Assembly: GCF_036245475.1 (NCBI RefSeq) | Contig: NZ_BTPM01000002.1 | Span: forward strand, 930,001-994,000 | Direction of reading: 5' to 3' | From: Vibrio sp. 10N | GTDB taxonomy: Bacteria; Pseudomonadota; Gammaproteobacteria; Enterobacterales; Vibrionaceae | Length of the DNA: 64,000 nucleotides | Part shown: positions 43,903-52,840 of the stretch, piece after piece | How the letters are laid out: each line of letters begins with the position of its first letter | Numbering within the stretch: position 1 is the first letter of the stretch | The notes under the pieces: model-generated | What the model was told of the DNA's origin: nothing | Databases searched by the model: none | Seen by the model: the letters and a program-made list of their open reading frames with translations, nothing else | Program-made: the position numbers and the translations under genes

Positions 43903-45615
43903 GTGTCAACAACGCAAACCGGTGATCAAAACCAGAGCTGGAAGTTTATTCTGGTACTCGCCATTCTCGCGGTGGTGTTTAGTGGTCTTTTCGATCACGA
44001 TGTCTGGACGCCAGACGAACCTCGAGTCGCTGCGATTATTCATAGCATGTACCTAACTGGGGACTATATCATTCCTCAATTTGCGGGCATCTCATTCGTC
44101 GAAAAGCCTCCTGTTTTCTTCGTCATGTCGACCCTTTTGATGCATGCCACTGGGCTCGACGCCATCATGGCGGGCCGTTTAGCACTGTCTCTACTTTGTC
44201 TAGGCTCACTGGCTGCGACCTATCGCATTGCTTACCTATTTAAGGGCGAAAACTTTGCTTGGATGGCACTTGCGGTACTGGGCACGCTAGAAGGCTTTGT
44301 ACTTAACTTCCACTGGCTTCGTGTTGATGCCGCGCTGATGTTCACCACCATCGCAGCAACGTGGGCGTTCACCGAGGCTTACCTACGCCAAAAACTTGGC
44401 TACTTAGTTATAGCAGGCGCGTTTACAGGACTTGCCTTCTTGAGCAAAGGTCCTGTCGCCATTGTGCTATGTATTGGTTTGTCTTGGGTGCCTCTAGTGC
44501 TACGAGCGCTGCACCTGCGCAAGAAATTTCCCGAACAAGCCGCTCCAATGGGACAGTTCATTGCCATGCATGTAATAGGCATCGCCACTATGTGTTTGGT
44601 CGCGGCTAGCTGGATTTACCCATTCTACAAAACCGCCTCGCCAGAGCTTTGGAAAGCGTGGTTCTGGGATAACCAAGTTGGCCGTCTGACTGGTTCGGCA
44701 ACCAATACATTGGGTCACAACCACGCTGGTAAACCTTTCTACTACGTAAAAGGTGTACTTGAATACAGCGCGCCATGGACGCCTCTGCTGCTTCTATGGC
44801 TAGGTCACTTTGTCTATAAACTGCGTCAACCTAAACAGCTCTCTTGGACCGATGGACTGCTCGCTTTCTGGTTTGCCCTAGCGATTTTTGTGTTGTCCTA
44901 CTCTGTTACTAAACGCTCTATGTACTTAGCACCATTGATGCCGCTGTTTGCACTAATGATTGCTGATGCACTTACGACTTTGGCCGGTAAGTGGTTTGAC
45001 TGGTATCGCCGCGGATGGCTAGCGCTAATGTCATTTGTGTTGATCGCCTTCGCAGCCGTGCCGCTATGGTCAGGCTTACTTCCAGAGCACAAAATCCCAC
45101 CAGCACTGATGGAATGGTTAAGCAGTTGGCACTTAGTCGCATTGATCCCTCTCGCGGCGGTTGCTTTAATGATCGTCGTCGAGCGAAAGGCTTGGCCGCA
45201 GTGGAGCAAAATGGCAATTATGACTGCTCTGTTTTTCTCGAGCGCATTCACCTATCTGTTCCCGGCAATCGATATTGCTAAAGATATGAAGCCTGATCTT
45301 GCTGCATTTGTTGAACAAGTTCCGGAAGAAAAACGCGACCGCATCGCCAGCATTCGCTTCTCAGAAACCATGACATCGATTTTCTTCTTGTATCACGAAT
45401 GGTCAGTACCTCGTGTCGACCTAGAGCGTGCTCAAGCAATTTTGGACGGTGTTGACCCAGAGTATGACTACCTGCTACTAGACAGAAGCAACTCTACTCA
45501 AGAAATCGTCAAGTTCGTCGGCCTACGACCTGACACTCAATATCAGATTTTGGCCAAGGGCACACCTCGCAGCGACAAAGTGAACGACGCTGTATTCTGG
45601 TTATCGGGTAAGTAG
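43903..45615 (+). CDS. ArnT/PMT-like membrane glycosyltransferase
   Basis: A protein of about 570 residues with roughly a dozen transmembrane helices. The first periplasmic loop carries DVWTPDEPRVAAI, the conserved Asp-Glu pair of the ArnT/PMT (GT-C) fold, followed by KPPVFF. The C-terminal soluble part is small. Such enzymes transfer a sugar from a polyprenyl phosphate to lipid A or another envelope target. No arn genes lie nearby, so the substrate is unclear. I use GTG 43903 because GGAG lies seven bases upstream. A clean terminator follows. Confidence 0.85.
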   Translation: MSTTQTGDQNQSWKFILVLAILAVVFSGLFDHDVWTPDEPRVAAIIHSMYLTGDYIIPQFAGISFVEKPPVFFVMSTLLMHATGLDAIMAGRLALSLLCLGSLAATYRIAYLFKGENFAWMALAVLGTLEGFVLNFHWLRVDAALMFTTIAATWAFTEAYLRQKLGYLVIAGAFTGLAFLSKGPVAIVLCIGLSWVPLVLRALHLRKKFPEQAAPMGQFIAMHVIGIATMCLVAASWIYPFYKTASPELWKAWFWDNQVGRLTGSATNTLGHNHAGKPFYYVKGVLEYSAPWTPLLLLWLGHFVYKLRQPKQLSWTDGLLAFWFALAIFVLSYSVTKRSMYLAPLMPLFALMIADALTTLAGKWFDWYRRGWLALMSFVLIAFAAVPLWSGLLPEHKIPPALMEWLSSWHLVALIPLAAVALMIVVERKAWPQWSKMAIMTALFFSSAFTYLFPAIDIAKDMKPDLAAFVEQVPEEKRDRIASIRFSETMTSIFFLYHEWSVPRVDLERAQAILDGVDPEYDYLLLDRSNSTQEIVKFVGLRPDTQYQILAKGTPRSDKVNDAVFWLSGK

Positions 45616-45629
45616 TTAGCCAATCAATT

Positions 45630-45649
45630 AAGCCCCTTTCTAGGGGCTT
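45630..45649 (+). terminator. Terminator after the ArnT-like gene
   Basis: AAGCCCCT (45630-45637) pairs perfectly with AGGGGCTT (45642-45649) over TTCT and continues into a T-run. Confidence 0.92.
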
Positions 45650-45994
45650 TTTTTTATCGTCTGCTTCGACCAAGATCACATCTCCAATGTGAACATAATG
45701 TAACACCAAGCCGCGAGTTAACAATAAGTTACAAAGTTCTTTATCAAGACTATTGAAGTTTCAACCAGTTACTGACATTACCCTCAACTCAGATACTCAC
45801 TACCTATCACTATTACCATTTCATTGCTTGTTTGCATTGGAATCCACTAGCACAAATCCTTATTATAAACTGGCCGTCGAAAGACTATTCCCCTGAAACC
45901 ACATACTGTTGCAATAAAAACCAAACAATTGTCACAATAAGAAGGTAAGATAGCGGCGCAATGCAATAATAAACAACGTCACAGGCTCAATATC
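45650..45994. other. Intergenic region before the 60-residue gene
   Basis: About 345 bp without a credible gene. ATCACAT-N5-ATGTGAA near 45674-45692 is an inverted repeat, but its halves face opposite to a CRP site. The region is AT-rich and no convincing promoter pair was found. Confidence 0.3.
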
Positions 45995-46177
45995 ATGTTC
46001 GAACAAAAACAATTTGAATTGATGAAGAACACACTTATGGGAAAAGTAAAAAACATTGATGTTATTCCCAACTGCAGTAAGGAATCACTGCTCGATGCGA
46101 TCAAAGGTGCTAATTCAGTAGACGATCTCATTGGTATCAACAAAGCGATCTTGCGGTTAGTCAGTAAAGCCGCCTAA
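45995..46177 (+). CDS. Small conserved-looking protein, unknown function
   Basis: A 60-residue basic, helical protein (MFEQKQFELMKNTLMGKVKN, then SVDDLIGINKAILRLVSKAA) without signal peptide or membrane helix and with a single cysteine. It is followed by its own terminator, which argues for a real, independently transcribed gene. No Shine-Dalgarno is strong. I do not recognise the family. Confidence 0.6.
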   Translation: MFEQKQFELMKNTLMGKVKNIDVIPNCSKESLLDAIKGANSVDDLIGINKAILRLVSKAA

Positions 46178-46201
46178 AAGCTAGGCTAAAGACCCCAATA
46201 G

Positions 46202-46221
46202 GAGCAGCAATTAGGCTGCTC
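46202..46221 (+). terminator. Terminator after the 60-residue gene
   Basis: GAGCAGC (46202-46208) pairs perfectly with GCTGCTC (46215-46221) over six bases and is followed by TTTTTTG. Confidence 0.88.
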
Positions 46222-46347
46222 TTTTTTGTGCAAAAAACCTTCTCATTTCATTCATGCGACCAATTCAACTACCCGACATTCACTCACGGAGCGATGAATT
46301 TTACTTGACGTTTTTCAGTAACACGTTAAGTTAGTCGTTCGATTTTG

Positions 46348-46791
46348 ATGGGTTTTGTCATCGCTGTAATAACGATAGAGAAATACTTTTTGCATACCTT
46401 CAGGCACACTACTTTTCGCGCTCTATTTCTGATCATGACCCTTATGGTTGTGCTTCTCTGTGCACTGAAAACGAACGTTGCGTACCACAGCAAAATTCCA
46501 ACCCCATCGCCTACAGCAACGAGTCACCTTAGTTACGCGGCACTGTTTGATAGTGAATCAATCAATACTATCGTTCATGGTAGTGCCAATGCTGAAGAAC
46601 CATGCTTCGTGACCAAGAAACTGCTTACTCAATCTCTCTCTGGGATCGAAGACTTAACTCCGTTGCTGTTTCTTATTGCGATCATCTCTCTCCTTTCCAC
46701 CCAGCGTGCTCAGCAAAAACCAAGCAAGCGCGTGGATAGCACTCCCCCCAAAAATAGACTTCACCTCACGCTCTGCACATTTCGGGAATAA
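46348..46791 (+). CDS. Small membrane protein at the head of the scs operon (ScsA-like topology)
   Basis: A 147-residue protein with an N-terminal hydrophobic helix (about residues 24-44), a short probably periplasmic segment with one cysteine (EEPCFVTKKLLTQS), a second helix near 104-118 and a basic C-terminus. It lies about 45 bp upstream of scsB on the same strand. Its position and topology recall ScsA of the Salmonella copper-tolerance operon, but I cannot establish homology. The start is uncertain; ATG 46348 has no clear ribosome site. Confidence 0.55.
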   Translation: MGFVIAVITIEKYFLHTFRHTTFRALFLIMTLMVVLLCALKTNVAYHSKIPTPSPTATSHLSYAALFDSESINTIVHGSANAEEPCFVTKKLLTQSLSGIEDLTPLLFLIAIISLLSTQRAQQKPSKRVDSTPPKNRLHLTLCTFRE

Positions 46792-46835
46792 AAAAGTATT
46801 CACCAAGGTCTATTAATTACTTTTTGGAGAATACT

Positions 46836-48986
46836 GTGTCGAATAAAAACACTGAAATTAAAGGTGCCTGGAGCAAGGCATATCCGTTAATGTCGTCACT
46901 GCGACAGATAACAAGCATGATTTTGATGCTACTAACAGCAACCCTCGCTGCATTCTATAGTGCGGGTTCTTTGGCTCAATCCACAGGATGGATACAAGAT
47001 CCAATGCATCCACCGGTTAGAGTGAGAGCCCTTTCTACCGGACATATCAATCCTGACACTCGTCAAATGGAAATGGTATTAGATGTCGAACTCGATGGAG
47101 ACTGGAAAACCTACTGGCGAAACCCTGGTGAAGGTGGCGTTGCGCCCGAGTTTGACTGGAGTGATTCAACGAACATCGACAACGTTGAGTGGCACTGGCC
47201 AGTACCGGCTTATTATGAACAGCTAGGTGTTCTGACGCTTGGGTATAAACACGAAGTGAGTTTCCCGCTCATCGTCACTATCACCGACCCATCACAACCG
47301 ATATTGCTTAAAGCCAACTTACGGTTGCCAAGTTGTACCAACATTTGCGTTATTACGGACTACCCTATTGAGCTGGCTATTGACACAAGCTCACTGGCTC
47401 TCGATTCAGATGCAGCCTACCTTTTTGGGCAAGGGATGAGCCTGACCCCCAAAGAGAGTAGTCAAGTTGAAATTGCGCAAAGCTATTGGGATCAACAAGC
47501 CCAAACGCTTACCCTTAAGCTCACCGCAGATACCATGTGGAGCAAACCGTTTGTTCTAGTAGATGGTGACGATGTGGCGGATGAGTTTTTCTCTCAGCCA
47601 AAGCTGACGATCGAAGGTAAGACGCTCTACGCGACCTACCAAGTCAGTAATTGGCTCGGTGAAGCCAATATTGCTGATAAGACCATCCAAGTTACGGTGT
47701 CAGATGAGCTATTACTTACCGAAACCTCGACCACAGTCTCAACCGCCCCAATGGCGCTGCCAAACCAAGGCAGCCTACTTTGGATGTTGGGCTTTGCGGT
47801 TTTAGGCGGCCTCATCCTAAACGTGATGCCCTGTGTTTTACCTGTGCTTGGCATGAAACTCAACTCCATCATCATGGGCGCTAACCAATCGGCAAAACAA
47901 GTCCGTCTGTCATTCTTAGCATCCAGCGCAGGCATCATCACCTCGTTTGTGATTCTAGCCGCGCTGTTGAGTGCTTTAAAGATGGCTGGGCACATGGTCG
48001 GCTGGGGAATTCAATTTCAAAGCAGCGGCTTTATCGTCGTGATGGCAGTGGTTACCTTGCTGTTTTCTGCGAATCTTCTTGGGCTTTTCAATATTCAGTT
48101 GCCAAGCTCAATGAACACTTGGTTGGCAACTAAGGGTGATCATAGTTACAGCGGGCATTTCATTCAGGGTATGTTTGCAACTTTGCTCGCTACCCCTTGT
48201 AGTGCTCCGTTTTTGGGTACGGCTGTTGCCTATGCTTTAGGCGCAAGCTACATCGAGCTTTGGCTTATTTTCATCGCGTTAGGTATTGGCATGAGCTTGC
48301 CTTGGCTGCTCTTCACCGCTTTTCCAGCATTGGTCAAAGTTTTCCCTAAACCTGGTGCATGGATGAACAAACTCAAGCTGGTATTTGGTGCAATGATGTT
48401 GATCACAAGCCTTTGGTTGACGTCTCTGCTCTCTACGTTTATCGGCACTCCTGCAACATACGCAATCATCGGCATCGTTTTGCTGTCGACGTTTGTCTTG
48501 ATGGCGAAGTCCTATGGTAAGAAAGCGGTCATATTAATGTCTGGCTTTTCAGTGTTTGCGCTCGGGAGCAGTCTTATTATTGGCAGTGTCACTGCTGATA
48601 GCTGGTCGAAGCCTATTGTCGATGATCTCAACTGGCAACGACTAGACGCAAAGTCGATACCATCATTGGTTGCGCAGGGAAAAACGGTCTTTGTTGATGT
48701 TACCGCTGATTGGTGTATTACGTGTAAAGCCAACAAAATTGGCGTCATACTCCAAGACCCGGTTTATAGCCAGCTCCAGCAGACCGACGTGGTCACTATG
48801 CGTGGCGACTGGACCACCCCAAGTGACAGCGTCACTGAATACCTACAGAGTTATGGCCGGTTTGGTGTGCCGTTCAACATTGTCTACGGCCCTGATCACC
48901 CCAACGGGATCCCGCTACCAGTCATATTGACCTCTGACGTAGTAACCCAAGCTCTGAATACAGCGGGTGGTAAGCCTAATGACTAA
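46836..48986 (+). CDS. scsB: ScsB, DsbD-like transmembrane thiol-disulfide reductase
   Basis: A protein of about 716 residues. After a signal/anchor comes a periplasmic alpha domain with LPSCTNICVITDYP. A multi-helix central domain follows with the redox cysteines in LNVMPCVLPVLGMK and TPCSAPFLGTAVAYALG. The C-terminal thioredoxin domain has WCITC (Cys627/Cys630). ScsB carries electrons from cytoplasmic thioredoxin to periplasmic ScsC or ScsD. GTG 46836 is preceded by TTTTTGGAGAATACT. Its stop overlaps the scsD start. Confidence 0.92.
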   Translation: MSNKNTEIKGAWSKAYPLMSSLRQITSMILMLLTATLAAFYSAGSLAQSTGWIQDPMHPPVRVRALSTGHINPDTRQMEMVLDVELDGDWKTYWRNPGEGGVAPEFDWSDSTNIDNVEWHWPVPAYYEQLGVLTLGYKHEVSFPLIVTITDPSQPILLKANLRLPSCTNICVITDYPIELAIDTSSLALDSDAAYLFGQGMSLTPKESSQVEIAQSYWDQQAQTLTLKLTADTMWSKPFVLVDGDDVADEFFSQPKLTIEGKTLYATYQVSNWLGEANIADKTIQVTVSDELLLTETSTTVSTAPMALPNQGSLLWMLGFAVLGGLILNVMPCVLPVLGMKLNSIIMGANQSAKQVRLSFLASSAGIITSFVILAALLSALKMAGHMVGWGIQFQSSGFIVVMAVVTLLFSANLLGLFNIQLPSSMNTWLATKGDHSYSGHFIQGMFATLLATPCSAPFLGTAVAYALGASYIELWLIFIALGIGMSLPWLLFTAFPALVKVFPKPGAWMNKLKLVFGAMMLITSLWLTSLLSTFIGTPATYAIIGIVLLSTFVLMAKSYGKKAVILMSGFSVFALGSSLIIGSVTADSWSKPIVDDLNWQRLDAKSIPSLVAQGKTVFVDVTADWCITCKANKIGVILQDPVYSQLQQTDVVTMRGDWTTPSDSVTEYLQSYGRFGVPFNIVYGPDHPNGIPLPVILTSDVVTQALNTAGGKPND

Positions 48987-49497
48987 ATCCACTTCTTGGA
49001 AACGTACGCTAATCAAATGGAGCAAAGAACTCGTCAGCATTTTTATACTGCTGAGTCTGGTTTCTCTTGCTCTCGATTGGTATCGAAGCATCAATATGCC
49101 AAGTGGTGAGGCCCCGGTGGTTCAGGCGGTGAGCATAGATAACATCCCTATCGACATCATCGAGCAAAGTCACGAGGCTCCGGTCGTTCTCTACTTTTGG
49201 GCAACATGGTGTGGAGCGTGCAAATTTGTGAGCCCGACCATTGATTGGTTCTCAAATCATTATCAGGTGGTATCCGTTGCCCTTTCTTCAGGGCCCGATC
49301 AACGTGTAAGGCAGTATATGGAAGCTAAGGACTATCAGTTTCCTGTTATCAACGATACGACGGGCGTAATCAGCCGTCAGTGGAATATTACTGTCACCCC
49401 AACCATCGCCATCATTAACAATGGTCAAATAGAGAATATCTCTACCGGCGTGACCACCCCTATGGGTTTATGGTTAAGACTTCTATCAGCTCAGTAG
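48979..49497 (+). CDS. scsD: ScsD, membrane-anchored TlpA-like thioredoxin
   Basis: A protein of about 172 residues with one N-terminal anchor (about residues 15-32) and a periplasmic thioredoxin-like domain bearing WCGAC (Cys78/Cys81) and the cis-proline VTPTIAI. It starts eight bases before the scsB stop, so translation is coupled. It is likely kept reduced by ScsB. Gene order here is B-D-C, whereas Salmonella has B-C-D. Confidence 0.9.
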   Translation: MTKSTSWKRTLIKWSKELVSIFILLSLVSLALDWYRSINMPSGEAPVVQAVSIDNIPIDIIEQSHEAPVVLYFWATWCGACKFVSPTIDWFSNHYQVVSVALSSGPDQRVRQYMEAKDYQFPVINDTTGVISRQWNITVTPTIAIINNGQIENISTGVTTPMGLWLRLLSAQ

Positions 49498-49519
49498 TGC
49501 ACTGAGCCAAGGACATAAA

Positions 49520-50257
49520 ATGAAAAAAACAATTCTCTCGCTGGCAATCAGTCTAACTGCTTTATTGCCAACGCTCTCTTTTGCCAAGCTCACTAGCGAG
49601 CAGCAGCAACAATTAGAGGCGATCCATCAACTGCTCAATGAAAATCCAGAAGTCATTGCCGATCTGCATGCCAGCCTTGAACAATATGTCGAAAATCAGA
49701 AACAGCTTCAACAGGTGAAGCAACAAAGTGATAGCTGGCTCAATGACACCACCATACATAGCATAACGGGCAACCCCGATGGCAATACAGTCATTATTAA
49801 CTTTACCGACTACAACTGCCCATACTGTAAGCGTTTAGATCAGGTACTTAGTAAAATGGCGGGCAACAATCCAGACCTAAAGGTCATCAACATCTATGTG
49901 CCACTCAAACAACAAGTCATTGATGGGCTTGAGACAAACTCTGCAGCATTTGCTATCAAGGTATGGCAAAACGCACCCGAGAAGTTTCCAGAGGTCAACC
50001 GCCTACTTGTTGCCAAACCAGGGATACATGACAAAGCTTCGCTTGAAGCCATAGCAAAAAAAACTGGAACAGAACAATTTCTGGCGGGAGATACGGCCAT
50101 TAACGAATCTCTTGTTAAAAATTACAAAACATTCGCCGCTTTGGGGCTAAGAGGTACGCCAGCGATGTTCATTGGTGATCAAGTCATCCCAGGCTTCATC
50201 CCTTACGATCAGCTCGAAGCCATAGTGAAGCAACATCAAGCTGAGCCACAAGGTTAA
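49520..50257 (+). CDS. scsC: ScsC, DsbA/DsbG-type periplasmic disulfide protein
   Basis: A 245-residue periplasmic protein. A signal peptide (cleaved near SFA) is followed by a helical, glutamine-rich N-terminal stretch (TSEQQQQLEAIHQLLNENPE) of the kind that oligomerises ScsC, then a thioredoxin/DsbA domain with CPYC (Cys100/Cys103) and the cis-proline loop RGTPAMF near 212. Redox substrate of ScsB; linked to copper tolerance and isomerase activity in relatives. AAGGACATAAA precedes the ATG. Its stop overlaps the converging LysR gene by four bases. Confidence 0.9.
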   Translation: MKKTILSLAISLTALLPTLSFAKLTSEQQQQLEAIHQLLNENPEVIADLHASLEQYVENQKQLQQVKQQSDSWLNDTTIHSITGNPDGNTVIINFTDYNCPYCKRLDQVLSKMAGNNPDLKVINIYVPLKQQVIDGLETNSAAFAIKVWQNAPEKFPEVNRLLVAKPGIHDKASLEAIAKKTGTEQFLAGDTAINESLVKNYKTFAALGLRGTPAMFIGDQVIPGFIPYDQLEAIVKQHQAEPQG

Positions 50258-51201
50258 CCCTTAATCGATCCCCAACCATGACGCTCAGAAAGCAACTCGA
50301 GCTTTCTGAGCTCTTCTATTGTCTCTTGTTTTAACCAATCCACCAGCTCTTCAACGATTGGCGACGTCGTTTTCTGATGACAGAAATATCGCCAGCCACT
50401 TGAATGTATCCGCGCATTCTCAGGGCATACTAGATATTCCCTTTCCAGTTCAGGCAGTGCCAACAGTAAATCTGTCACAGCTACACCATGCCCAGATAAA
50501 CAGGCGCTAAGCGTGAGATCTAACGTAAAAAACGTCGAATTGCGAGCTATAGCCTTGTCTGTATGATTTATCTTTTTAAGCCATGCGCGCCAATCAAGAT
50601 GGTCGAGGGTTGGGTGTAGTCTAGGTAAAGTCAGCAGGTGTTCAATATCACGCCTGTCCCCTATCAGTTGCTGGGTACACACGGGCGCCATGTATTCTTC
50701 TCGTATAAAGAATATCTCTGGGTCATCCTCGTAAGCTTTGCTGTTGCGAGTAGTGAACACAAATAAATCATAATCACCTTTGCCTAAACTTTCCTCTTCA
50801 TCTATGACTGGGATCACCGCAATTTCGTAACTTGGAAATCGTTCATTCAACTGTTGGATTTTCGGCAGTAGCGCCCGGGTCGCGAAGCTTAGCGCCGCTC
50901 GTATGACAATTTTGTTGGTATCGGGCTCTTTCCAAGAGTCTAATAATGACTGCAGTGCGGTGTAGTTTCGCCCCAACACTTCATACAATGCTTGCCCTTT
51001 CAGCGTTAACTGTATTGAGCGATGACCACGAATAACCAAAGATGCATTCAACTCATCCTCGAGTTGCTTCACTTGTCGACTCACCGCACTCTGCGTCACG
51101 TGTAGCTCTTGCGCTGCAGACGTAAAGCTCATGCGCCTTGCCACAGCTTCAAACACTTTTAGTGCATTGTGTGAATACGGAATGTTCGAATATGGATTCA
51201 T
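50254..51201 (-). CDS. LysR-family regulator (GcvA/AmpR-like)
   Basis: A 315-residue LysR regulator. The N-terminus YSHNALKVFEAVARRMSFTS with QELHVTQSAVSRQVKQLE is typical of the GcvA/AmpR subgroup. It is divergent from a MATE efflux gene about 100 bp away, which may be its target. The 3' end overlaps scsC by four bases. Confidence 0.9.
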   Translation of the reverse strand: MNPYSNIPYSHNALKVFEAVARRMSFTSAAQELHVTQSAVSRQVKQLEDELNASLVIRGHRSIQLTLKGQALYEVLGRNYTALQSLLDSWKEPDTNKIVIRAALSFATRALLPKIQQLNERFPSYEIAVIPVIDEEESLGKGDYDLFVFTTRNSKAYEDDPEIFFIREEYMAPVCTQQLIGDRRDIEHLLTLPRLHPTLDHLDWRAWLKKINHTDKAIARNSTFFTLDLTLSACLSGHGVAVTDLLLALPELEREYLVCPENARIHSSGWRYFCHQKTTSPIVEELVDWLKQETIEELRKLELLSERHGWGSIKG

Positions 51202-51302
51202 AATTGCTCACATAATCTGAAGGAATGCCAGAGTGACATAAATGTTAATTGAACGCCATAACTATGCATATAAAATACACCCACTATCACCCGGGGTTAT
51301 TT

Positions 51303-52652
51303 ATGAAGCGCATCTTGTCTCTCGCGACACCACTCATCATTTCACAACTCATCGCTATGGCGCTCGTGCTTACTGACGTCTGGATGATGGCACAATTGAG
51401 TGTCAGTGATCTTGCAGGCGGTGGGCTTGGTGCGTCAGTGTATACCTTTGTTTTTCTTGTTGCGGGCAGCACCGTTGGCTGCGTTGCTAATTTAATCGCC
51501 ATAGCATACGGACAAAGTGTCGCCAGACCAGAGCACGGTAAAAAGCAAGTTCGCCTCGCCGTGAAAGGGGCGGTAATGCTGTCGTTACTTCTGACTACCG
51601 TATTGACGTCGGCGTTTATTTTCGCCCCCGAGTTTTTACGATTAGCCAAGCAACCAGAACAGATCATCGTCGTTGCGATGACCTATCTCGATACACTCAA
51701 ATGGGCAATGCTACCAACACTTTTACTGTTAATCCTTCGAGGATTGACCAGCAATTATGGTGACGCTAAATCCGTTATGGTCATGTCGCTCGCCACCGTA
51801 TCGTTAAATGTACCGTTCAGTTACCTGCTCGCGTTCAATATGGGATGGGGCATTGCTGGTCTCGGGTTTGGAACCACGCTCGCTGCCACTCTTGTGCTGT
51901 TTGGCTATGGTTATTGGGTGTTTAGACGACCGACTTACTATCGATTTGCTCCCTGGCTCCACCTGGAAGAGTATGAGTGGCGCTTAATGTTACCATTGCT
52001 GTCTATGGGGATCCCTATTGCTATCGCGGCAGCACTTGAAATGGGACTCATTTATGGCGGGACATTGATGGCTGGCTTTATCGGAGTCACCGCACTTGCA
52101 TTACATCAGATCTTACTGCAATGCCTAAGCTTTACTTGGAACATCAATTTCGGCTTCTCTCAAGCAGCAGCGATTTTAGTGGGTAAAGAGTTCGGTAGTG
52201 ATAATCTCGATGGTGTGAAAGCGGTATCCAAACGCAGCTTTGCCCTAGTCACTATTTTAAGTGCAGTATTAGCGGTTGTTTTCATCGTTTGGCCAGAAGC
52301 GATTGCTAACTTATTCCAACTTGATGGCGAAGGCGAACACACCCTTACCAATATGCTTTCTTCATTAATATGGGTCGTGGCACTATGTTTCGTCGTTGAT
52401 GCTTGGCAGCTGCTGGCTATTAACCTTCTTCGGGGGATGAAAATCGTCGCTTTGCCAACCATCATGACTGCGATTGGTTATTGGATTTTTGGCCTTCCTG
52501 CCGCTTGGCTATTGATGTCTCATTACGAGCTGGCTGGGATCTGGGGAGGTATTTTGGTTGGCCTTGCCGCAACTGGAGTGCTTTTGCTCGCTCAATTAGT
52601 TTATGAACTAAGGACAGCTTCTCGACCAAATCTGGTTCATGGTAGCGTGTAG
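51303..52652 (+). CDS. MATE-family multidrug efflux transporter
   Basis: A protein of about 449 residues with twelve predicted helices and MATE features: MKRILSLATPLIISQ at the start, PLLSMGIPIAIAAALEMG at the second-half repeat, and GFSQAAAILVGKEFG. MATE proteins export drugs or organic cations using Na+ or H+. ATG 51303 fits the family start; an open frame extends to TTG 51249. It is divergent from the LysR gene. Confidence 0.9.
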   Translation: MKRILSLATPLIISQLIAMALVLTDVWMMAQLSVSDLAGGGLGASVYTFVFLVAGSTVGCVANLIAIAYGQSVARPEHGKKQVRLAVKGAVMLSLLLTTVLTSAFIFAPEFLRLAKQPEQIIVVAMTYLDTLKWAMLPTLLLLILRGLTSNYGDAKSVMVMSLATVSLNVPFSYLLAFNMGWGIAGLGFGTTLAATLVLFGYGYWVFRRPTYYRFAPWLHLEEYEWRLMLPLLSMGIPIAIAAALEMGLIYGGTLMAGFIGVTALALHQILLQCLSFTWNINFGFSQAAAILVGKEFGSDNLDGVKAVSKRSFALVTILSAVLAVVFIVWPEAIANLFQLDGEGEHTLTNMLSSLIWVVALCFVVDAWQLLAINLLRGMKIVALPTIMTAIGYWIFGLPAAWLLMSHYELAGIWGGILVGLAATGVLLLAQLVYELRTASRPNLVHGSV

Positions 52653-52668
52653 AGCAGTATTAAATAGC

Positions 52669-52767
52669 CGTCATCCTCACGCGTGTGAGGATCTTTGTTA
52701 GCAGCTAATGCGCTCGATTTATGTGAGTCACTCACTGTGAAGGATCCCCTTTTTCAAGGGGATGACA
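52669..52767. repeat. Small palindromic intergenic element (REP/MITE-like)
   Basis: The segment begins GTCATCC and ends GGATGAC, a terminal inverted repeat. It contains two hairpins: ATCCTCAC/GTGAGGAT (52673-52680, 52685-52692) and ATCCCCTT/AAGGGGAT (52744-52751, 52756-52763). It has no coding capacity. It resembles dispersed gamma-proteobacterial palindromic repeats; genome-wide copies were not checked. Confidence 0.5.
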
Positions 52768-52811
52768 CTATGCTTTGTGTGACACTATGCTTTGTGTGAC
52801 ACTATGCTTTT
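52764..52811. repeat. 17-base tandem repeat, nearly three copies
   Basis: GACACTATGCTTTGTGT occurs at 52764-52780 and 52781-52797, with 13-14 bases of a third copy to 52811. It abuts the palindromic element and lies downstream of hutZ. It looks like recent slippage. Confidence 0.85.
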
Positions 52812-52840
52812 GCGTAAAGGCTGTGCAACCAAAGAATCAA

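Noticed and set aside
43903..45615. Lipid A aminoarabinose operon
   Set aside because: Only an ArnT-like transferase is present; no arnA-F genes flank it, so the substrate claim is not supported.
45674..45692. CRP site
   Set aside because: The half-sites face outward (TCACAT then ATGTGA), the reverse of the CRP arrangement.
52764..52811. CRISPR-like array
   Set aside because: The 17-base units are directly adjacent with no spacers, and there are no cas genes.
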